From Candidatus Omnitrophota bacterium (GTDB lineage: Bacteria > Omnitrophota > Gorgyraeia > Gygaellales > Profunditerraquicolaceae), in assembly GCA_029563245.1 (NCBI GenBank), contig JAKQSG010000007.1:1-9213 (forward strand): a stretch of 9,213 bases of DNA, read 5' to 3'. Positions within the stretch are counted from its first letter, which is position 1, and each line of letters starts with the position of its first letter. The notes under the pieces are model-generated. The model saw only the letters and a program-made list of their open reading frames with translations. It ran no database searches and was not told where the DNA came from. This document shows, one piece after another, positions 5,529 to 9,213 of this stretch. The translations under genes were made by a program, and so were the position numbers.

Positions 5529-5939
5529 ATGAGAAAAGGAATAACCTTGGTTTTTGTTGCAATCTTTGCTTTGATCTCGGCGTCTGCTTTTGCTGAGAGC
5601 AAGGGGTTAAGTTTGGGAGGGTTGGATAAAGACGCAAAGAAGGCCCAGATTGAAGCGAAGAAATCAACTGAACAGGCGCAGAGGGATGTTGAAAAAGCAA
5701 AAAAACAGGCTGAAAAAGATTTAGAAGCAAAGAAGAAAGAAGCTGAGGAGAAAAAGCTGGAGGCAGAGAAAGAAGCTAAAAAGCAAAGTCTAGAAGCAGA
5801 AAAAAAAGCCAAGGCCCAGAAAAAAGAAGCTGAGAAAGCAGAGGCCAAAGCAAAAAAGGATTTAGAGAATAAAAAGAAGGAGATGGAAAAAGAAGCAAAG
5901 AAGCAGCAAAAAAGCCTGGGTAGTATGTTAGGCAAATAA
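5529..5939 (+). CDS. Secreted Lys/Glu/Ala-rich long-helix protein
   Basis: This 136-residue protein begins with a Sec signal peptide (M1-A22, charged start, hydrophobic core, AFA cleavage site before E23). A short Gly/Leu-rich segment follows (about residues 26-32), then about 95 residues consisting almost wholly of Lys, Glu, Ala and Gln, ending in a small non-repetitive tail (SLGSMLGK). There is no Cys, and little aromatic or hydrophobic content, in the mature chain. Alternating E and K runs at i/i+4 spacing predict a very stable helix, either a coiled coil or a single alpha helix, in the periplasm or at the surface. Internal near-repeats are visible (for example the KDLExKKKE pattern twice), suggesting growth by duplication. 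It has its own promoter, ribosome binding site and terminator, so it is monocistronic. No family is recognised; a periplasmic spacer or envelope-associated role is a guess. Confidence 0.75.
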   Translation: MRKGITLVFVAIFALISASAFAESKGLSLGGLDKDAKKAQIEAKKSTEQAQRDVEKAKKQAEKDLEAKKKEAEEKKLEAEKEAKKQSLEAEKKAKAQKKEAEKAEAKAKKDLENKKKEMEKEAKKQQKSLGSMLGK

Positions 5940-5948
5940 TCCTATCAG

Positions 5949-5991
5949 AAAAAAAGGGGTCGTCACGCAAAAATGTGACGTCCCCTTTTTT
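5949..5991 (+). terminator. Strong rho-independent terminator with A/T-extended stem
   Basis: A long inverted repeat lies just after the helical protein gene. GGGG-T-CGTCAC (5956-5966) pairs with GTGACG-T-CCCC (5975-5985), with one T/T mismatch and an 8-base loop GCAAAAAT. Flanking A6 (5950-5955) pairs with T6 (5986-5991). The downstream U-tract gives intrinsic termination on the plus strand, and the A-tract would act the same way for minus-strand transcription. The almost symmetrical form also resembles dispersed REP-like palindromes that double as terminators. Confidence 0.85.
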
Positions 5992-6004
5992 AAGAATTTC
6001 TTAA
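5990..6004. repeat. Short palindrome upstream of cstA
   Basis: TTAAGA and TCTTAA flank a 3-base centre (ATT), overlapping the end of the terminator T-run and ending four bases before the cstA ribosome binding site (TGGAG at 6008-6012). It could be a regulator site or simple AT-rich chance. No convincing promoter for cstA was found in the 80-base gap. Confidence 0.25.
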
Positions 6005-6019
6005 TTCTGGAGTTAAATT

Positions 6020-7669
6020 ATGCTCGTTTCAACATTTTTGTTAGCTTGTCTATTGTTTATGCTAGCTTACTTAAGATACGGAAAATTCCTTAAAAGGCAT
6101 TTCGGGGTTGATAACAAAAATCATCCTCCTTCGCTTCATATGTATGATGGAGTAGATTATGTTCCTGCTCCGGCCTTAGTATTGTTCGGCCACCATTTTT
6201 CTTCCATTGCAGGGGCAGGACCGGTATTAGGCCCTATTATTGCCGGCGTTGCCTTTGGCTGGGGTCCGGTCTGGCTCTGGATAGTCTTCGGCTCCATTTT
6301 TATTGGCGGAGTCCATGATTTCTCCAGTTTGGTGATATCGCTACGTAATCGCGGGCGCTCTATTGCCGAAATCGCCAATATCTATATGTCCAAAAGGGCA
6401 TATTATTTAATGTTGGCTTTTGTTTGGCTCTTATTGGTATATGTACTTACTGTTTTTACGGATCTTACCGCTAACACCTTTAAACTTAACGCAGGCGTAG
6501 CGACATCATCAATTCTTTTTATTTTTCTGGCGGTATTTTTTGGTTTTGCCCTATACCGGCTTAAATGGCCGTTGAAGATATCATCCGTATTCTTTGTTGC
6601 CTTTATGTTTTTCTTTATCTGGCTCGGTCAGAAAATACCGCTTAATAACATTCCCATTATTCTGGGGGATAAGGCTAAAACCTGGGACATCTTATTAATT
6701 GCCTATTGTTTTATCGCCTCAGTTACTCCGGTATGGATATTATTGCAGCCTCGTGATTATCTGTGTAGTTTTCTCCTTTACGCTTCATTAATCGCCGGCT
6801 TCTTCGGAATCCTCTTGGGAAGGCTGCCATTAAATTATCCTGTCTTTACAGGCTGGAACTCTCCAGAGATTGGCCCGATATTCCCGATTTTGTTTATAAC
6901 TGTTGCCTGCGGTGCGATCAGTGGATTTCATTCTATCGTTGCCAGCGGGACAACCTCAAAGCAGATAAAGAAAGAGACTGATTCTTTGCCCATAGGTTAC
7001 GGCGGGATGTTAATTGAAGGCTTAGTGGCAATAATCGCCCTATCTACAGTAATGGTGGTAGGTAAGAATTCATCCCTGACAGGAGCAGCACCGTTAGAAA
7101 TCTACGGAGAGGGGATAGCCAGGTTTTTATCTATATTCGGGGTACCGCAAAAATTCGGGGTTTCCTTCGGTTTATTGGCTTTATCGACCTTTATACTGAC
7201 TACCCTTGATACGGCCACAAGGCTTGCGCGTTATATATTTCAGGAAATTTTCAATATGGAGGGTAAAAAAAATAGGTACCTGGCTACCCTCGTTACCCTA
7301 TTATTTCCCGCACTTTTTGTTTTAATAAACATAAAAGATGCCAATGGCAATATCCTGCCGGCCTGGAAGATAATCTGGCCTGTTTTCGGAGCTACAAATC
7401 AGCTTATGGCAGGATTGGCATTAATGATTACCGCGGTATGGTTGAAGAAGAAAGGCAAACACCTGATATTTGTGGTAATTCCTATGGTCTTCATGTTGGC
7501 AATGACTCTATGGGCATTGCTTTTAGTAATAGCCCAATATAAATTCAGCCTTATCGGGTTAACTGGATGTCTTTTGTTATCCCTGGCGTTTTTACTTGTG
7601 CTGGAGGCTATTAAAATCTTTGAGGTTAAGAAATATACCAAGAGGATTTTAAATATAAAGTCCGGATAA
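6020..7669 (+). CDS. cstA: Carbon starvation protein CstA family transporter (short form)
   Basis: This 549-residue polytopic inner-membrane protein consists of many hydrophobic helices throughout. Two hallmark blocks of the CstA/BtsT family are intact: GHHFSSIAGAGPVLGP at residues 57-72, and the GAISGFHSIVASGTTSKQ block at 298-315. Family members import peptides (CstA) or pyruvate with protons (BtsT/YjiY) during nutrient limitation; the substrate here cannot be told. It is about 150 residues shorter than E. coli CstA (701), which matches the short forms seen in many anaerobes, and no truncation is apparent. The ATG at 6020 follows TGGAG at 6008-6012. The gene stands between a terminator and an extended -10 promoter, so it is probably transcribed alone, either by read-through or from a promoter I could not identify. 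Confidence 0.95.
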   Translation: MLVSTFLLACLLFMLAYLRYGKFLKRHFGVDNKNHPPSLHMYDGVDYVPAPALVLFGHHFSSIAGAGPVLGPIIAGVAFGWGPVWLWIVFGSIFIGGVHDFSSLVISLRNRGRSIAEIANIYMSKRAYYLMLAFVWLLLVYVLTVFTDLTANTFKLNAGVATSSILFIFLAVFFGFALYRLKWPLKISSVFFVAFMFFFIWLGQKIPLNNIPIILGDKAKTWDILLIAYCFIASVTPVWILLQPRDYLCSFLLYASLIAGFFGILLGRLPLNYPVFTGWNSPEIGPIFPILFITVACGAISGFHSIVASGTTSKQIKKETDSLPIGYGGMLIEGLVAIIALSTVMVVGKNSSLTGAAPLEIYGEGIARFLSIFGVPQKFGVSFGLLALSTFILTTLDTATRLARYIFQEIFNMEGKKNRYLATLVTLLFPALFVLINIKDANGNILPAWKIIWPVFGATNQLMAGLALMITAVWLKKKGKHLIFVVIPMVFMLAMTLWALLLVIAQYKFSLIGLTGCLLLSLAFLLVLEAIKIFEVKKYTKRILNIKSG

Positions 7670-7672
7670 AAG

Positions 7673-7681
7673 TGCTATAAT
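7673..7681 (+). promoter_or_regulatory. Extended -10 promoter for the AsmA-like/YihY pair
   Basis: TGCTATAAT (TGn extension plus a perfect TATAAT at 7676-7681) starts four bases after the cstA stop. There is no good -35 box, but the TG extension can compensate for that. Transcription would start near 7688, giving a leader of roughly 35 bases before the AsmA-like start codon. Confidence 0.6.
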
Positions 7682-7722
7682 AGATGCGGGTATGAACCTT
7701 GTCCATATAATAGGAGGTTAAT

Positions 7723-8496
7723 ATGAAGAAACCGTTTAAAGTAATAGCTATCCTTTTTGCAGTAATATTGGCGCTGTTACTTGCCAAAAATATCATTGCA
7801 AAAGTAGCTGTTGAGAGGGGCGTGGAATTTGTTACCGGGCTTAAATTGCGCGTTAGCGGATTTAGTGTAGGAGTATTCAAAAGCCGCATAAACATAGCCG
7901 ACCTTAAATTATATAATCCTAAAGGGTTTGAAGATAAGGTAATGGTCGACCTTCCGAATGTTTACGTGGATTATGATTTGCCTTCTATTTTTAAAGGTAA
8001 GTTGCATCTACGCGATATCAGGCTTCATTTGAAAGAATTCTCCATCATTAAGAACAAAGAGGGGGTAGTTAACCTTGAATCTTTAAAGGTAGTTCAAGCG
8101 CAGAAGGAAGAGAGTAAGGCTAAGGCTAAACCTAAGTCTAAAGCCAAAGCACCTGATATCCAAATTGATAATTTGGAGCTTAAAATAGGAAAGGTTATTT
8201 ACAAAGATTATTCGAAACCCGAAGAGCCTTCCGTAAAAGAGTACAACATAAACATAGATGAAAAATATTATAACATAACAAATACAAATGCAGTCTTAAG
8301 TATTGTTTTGGTAAAGATTCTCTCTAAGACAGCTATTGCCGGGCTTGTTAACCTAGATCTTAAGGGCTTGGGAAGCATTGCTTCCGATACTGCAGAAAAG
8401 GCAACTAAGGCGGTAGGCGAAGCAGGCAAATCCATAACTGAAGCAGCCGGAAAGCTTAAGGATAGCCTTAAACTTCCCTTTGGCAAGAGCGAATAA
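7723..8496 (+). CDS. AsmA-like envelope protein
   Basis: This 257-residue protein has an N-terminal membrane anchor (about residues 5-26) and then a sequence typical of the N-terminal AsmA domain: TGLKLRVSGF (T38-F47), an I-N-I-A-D-L-K-L strand (residues 56-63) and the NPKGF motif at N65-F69, with amphipathic beta strands to about residue 124. A Lys/Ala/Pro-rich linker (128-144) separates this from a second beta-rich part (145-190) and an amphipathic, Ala/Lys-rich helical tail (about 220-250). AsmA-type proteins are anchored in the inner membrane and extend into the periplasm; larger relatives are linked to phospholipid traffic to the outer membrane. This one is short and would not span the periplasm alone. 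The start has an excellent ribosome binding site, AGGAGG at 7712-7717. The YihY gene follows after five bases. Confidence 0.78.
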   Translation: MKKPFKVIAILFAVILALLLAKNIIAKVAVERGVEFVTGLKLRVSGFSVGVFKSRINIADLKLYNPKGFEDKVMVDLPNVYVDYDLPSIFKGKLHLRDIRLHLKEFSIIKNKEGVVNLESLKVVQAQKEESKAKAKPKSKAKAPDIQIDNLELKIGKVIYKDYSKPEEPSVKEYNINIDEKYYNITNTNAVLSIVLVKILSKTAIAGLVNLDLKGLGSIASDTAEKATKAVGEAGKSITEAAGKLKDSLKLPFGKSE

Positions 8497-8501
8497 CATA
8501 T

Positions 8502-9213
8502 ATGAAAAATAAAATACTTAATTTTATAAAAAGAGACATCTGGCGTATTAAAAGCTCTAAAATTCCCCGGAAACAGTTTTTCTTAATCCAGAATTTAAGG
8601 ATTGCCATTTTGGCATTACGCGGTTTTAATGAAGATAAATGTTCTCTGCGTTCTTCCGCGCTTACTTTTTATACCCTTTTATCAATCGTGCCTATTTTTG
8701 CTATGGCTTTCGGGATTGCCAAAGGGTTCGGTTTCGAGAAAATACTGGAACGGCATATCTTGGAAAAATTCCCTACCCAGAATGATGTGATCATAAATAT
8801 TATTAACTTTGCCAATACCATGCTGGAGAATACAAAGGGGGGATTGATAGCAGGTATTGGTGTAGTAGTTTTGTTCTGGTCGGTTATTAAGGTGTTGACT
8901 AACATAGAGGAATCTTTTAACGATATATGGGGTATAAAAAAATTACGCGATATCGGCAGGCGTTTAAGCGACTATCTTTCCATAATGCTTATCTGTCCGA
9001 TTTTTCTGATTCTCTCAAGCGGCCTGACTGTTTTCGTAAAAACACAGGCTGTTGCGATAACCGAAAAAATATCTCTGCTCGGAGGAATAAGCCCGTTAAT
9101 ATATTTTGCCTTGGAATTTCTTCCTTATACTGTTATGTGGGCGGTTTTTTCTTTTATTTATATCTTTATCCCAAACACAAAGGTAAATATTAAATCCGGA
9201 ATTATTGCCGGAG
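8502..9213 (+). CDS. YihY/BrkB family inner-membrane protein, 3' end outside the window
   Basis: An open frame runs from the ATG at 8502 without a stop to the right edge, encoding at least 237 residues. It shows the YihY/BrkB pattern: a basic amphipathic N-terminus, the SALTFYTLLSIVP helix (residues 52-64), a membrane helix at about 113-134 ending in the conserved IEESFNDIWGI block (135-145), and further helices at about 158-178 and 195-225. Family members are about 280-420 residues, so the C-terminal part is missing. An old RNase BN assignment for this family was withdrawn; the true function is unclear, with transport or envelope roles suggested. It begins five bases after the AsmA-like stop with a weak ribosome binding site, so it is probably coupled to that gene and shares its promoter. 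Confidence 0.88.
   Translation, partial: MKNKILNFIKRDIWRIKSSKIPRKQFFLIQNLRIAILALRGFNEDKCSLRSSALTFYTLLSIVPIFAMAFGIAKGFGFEKILERHILEKFPTQNDVIINIINFANTMLENTKGGLIAGIGVVVLFWSVIKVLTNIEESFNDIWGIKKLRDIGRRLSDYLSIMLICPIFLILSSGLTVFVKTQAVAITEKISLLGGISPLIYFALEFLPYTVMWAVFSFIYIFIPNTKVNIKSGIIAG

Noticed and set aside
5471..5935. A 154-codon minus-strand open frame rich in Phe, Ser and Ala
   Set aside because: It is the antisense of the Lys/Glu/Ala-rich helical protein gene; its composition is the expected complement of AAG/GAA/GCA codons, and the plus strand has the promoter, ribosome binding site, signal peptide and terminator.
6157..6378. Minus-strand open frame inside cstA
   Set aside because: It lies entirely within a strongly conserved CstA region on the plus strand and has no independent coding evidence.
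7706..7711. Second TATAAT just before the AsmA-like gene
   Set aside because: It lies directly against the AGGAGG site; transcription from it would start at or after the ribosome binding site, and no -35 element or TG extension is present.
7626..7895. Minus-strand open frame across the cstA/AsmA-like junction
   Set aside because: It overlaps two well-supported plus-strand genes and a promoter, and its product has no recognisable pattern.
8602..8790. Plus-strand 62-codon open frame near the right edge
   Set aside because: It is out of frame inside the YihY/BrkB gene, whose in-frame product shows conserved family blocks.
8669..8905. Minus-strand open frame near the right edge
   Set aside because: It is antisense to the YihY/BrkB gene and shows no family pattern or ribosome binding site.
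8927..9193. Plus-strand 88-codon open frame at the right edge
   Set aside because: It is another out-of-frame reading within the YihY/BrkB gene.
1..9213. CRISPR array, tRNA, rRNA or insertion sequence
   Set aside because: I saw no regularly spaced repeats, no tRNA-like cloverleaf with conserved arms, no rRNA segments and no transposase frame on either strand.

Overview
The window is a gene-dense, wholly plus-strand stretch of bacterial chromosome with moderate GC content (low-to-mid 40% by eye). It carries no phage, transposase, CRISPR, rRNA or tRNA signal. A DUF4416 protein, stand-alone PilZ proteins, a DUF2062 protein, a compact lipoprotein M48 protease, a PflX-like radical SAM protein and a short CstA together suggest an uncultured, diderm, largely anaerobic lineage such as Candidatus Omnitrophota or a deltaproteobacterium-like relative. 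That placement is inferred from gene content only. The lipoprotein signal, an AsmA-like protein and a periplasmic helical protein all fit a two-membrane envelope.

Region 1 (about 1-5455) is a tightly packed run of ten genes with gaps of only a few bases or short overlaps, probably one or two operons. In order: PilZ protein, small Cys4 zinc protein (TRASH/MYM-like), second PilZ protein, DUF4416 protein, M48 lipoprotein metalloprotease, PflX-like radical SAM protein, DUF2062 membrane protein, a membrane histidine-kinase-like protein that stops after its phospho-acceptor domain, a GuaA-like ATP pyrophosphatase without a glutaminase domain, and a small cupin. The two PilZ proteins imply c-di-GMP signalling. 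The rest mixes envelope upkeep with poorly characterised enzymes.

Region 2 (about 5454-6005) is a monocistronic unit with a clear sigma-70-type promoter, a strong ribosome binding site, a secreted Lys/Glu/Ala-rich helical protein and a strong hairpin terminator. Region 3 (6020-7669) is a short-form CstA peptide/pyruvate transporter. Region 4 (7673-9213) opens with an extended -10 promoter and carries an AsmA-like envelope protein followed by a YihY/BrkB membrane protein that runs off the right edge.

There is no obvious new defence or mobile system. The points most worth a second look are the PilZ/zinc/PilZ cassette, the kinase-like protein lacking an ATPase domain, and the divergent GuaA-like enzyme paired with a cupin. 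No stretch longer than 300 bases lacks a gene.
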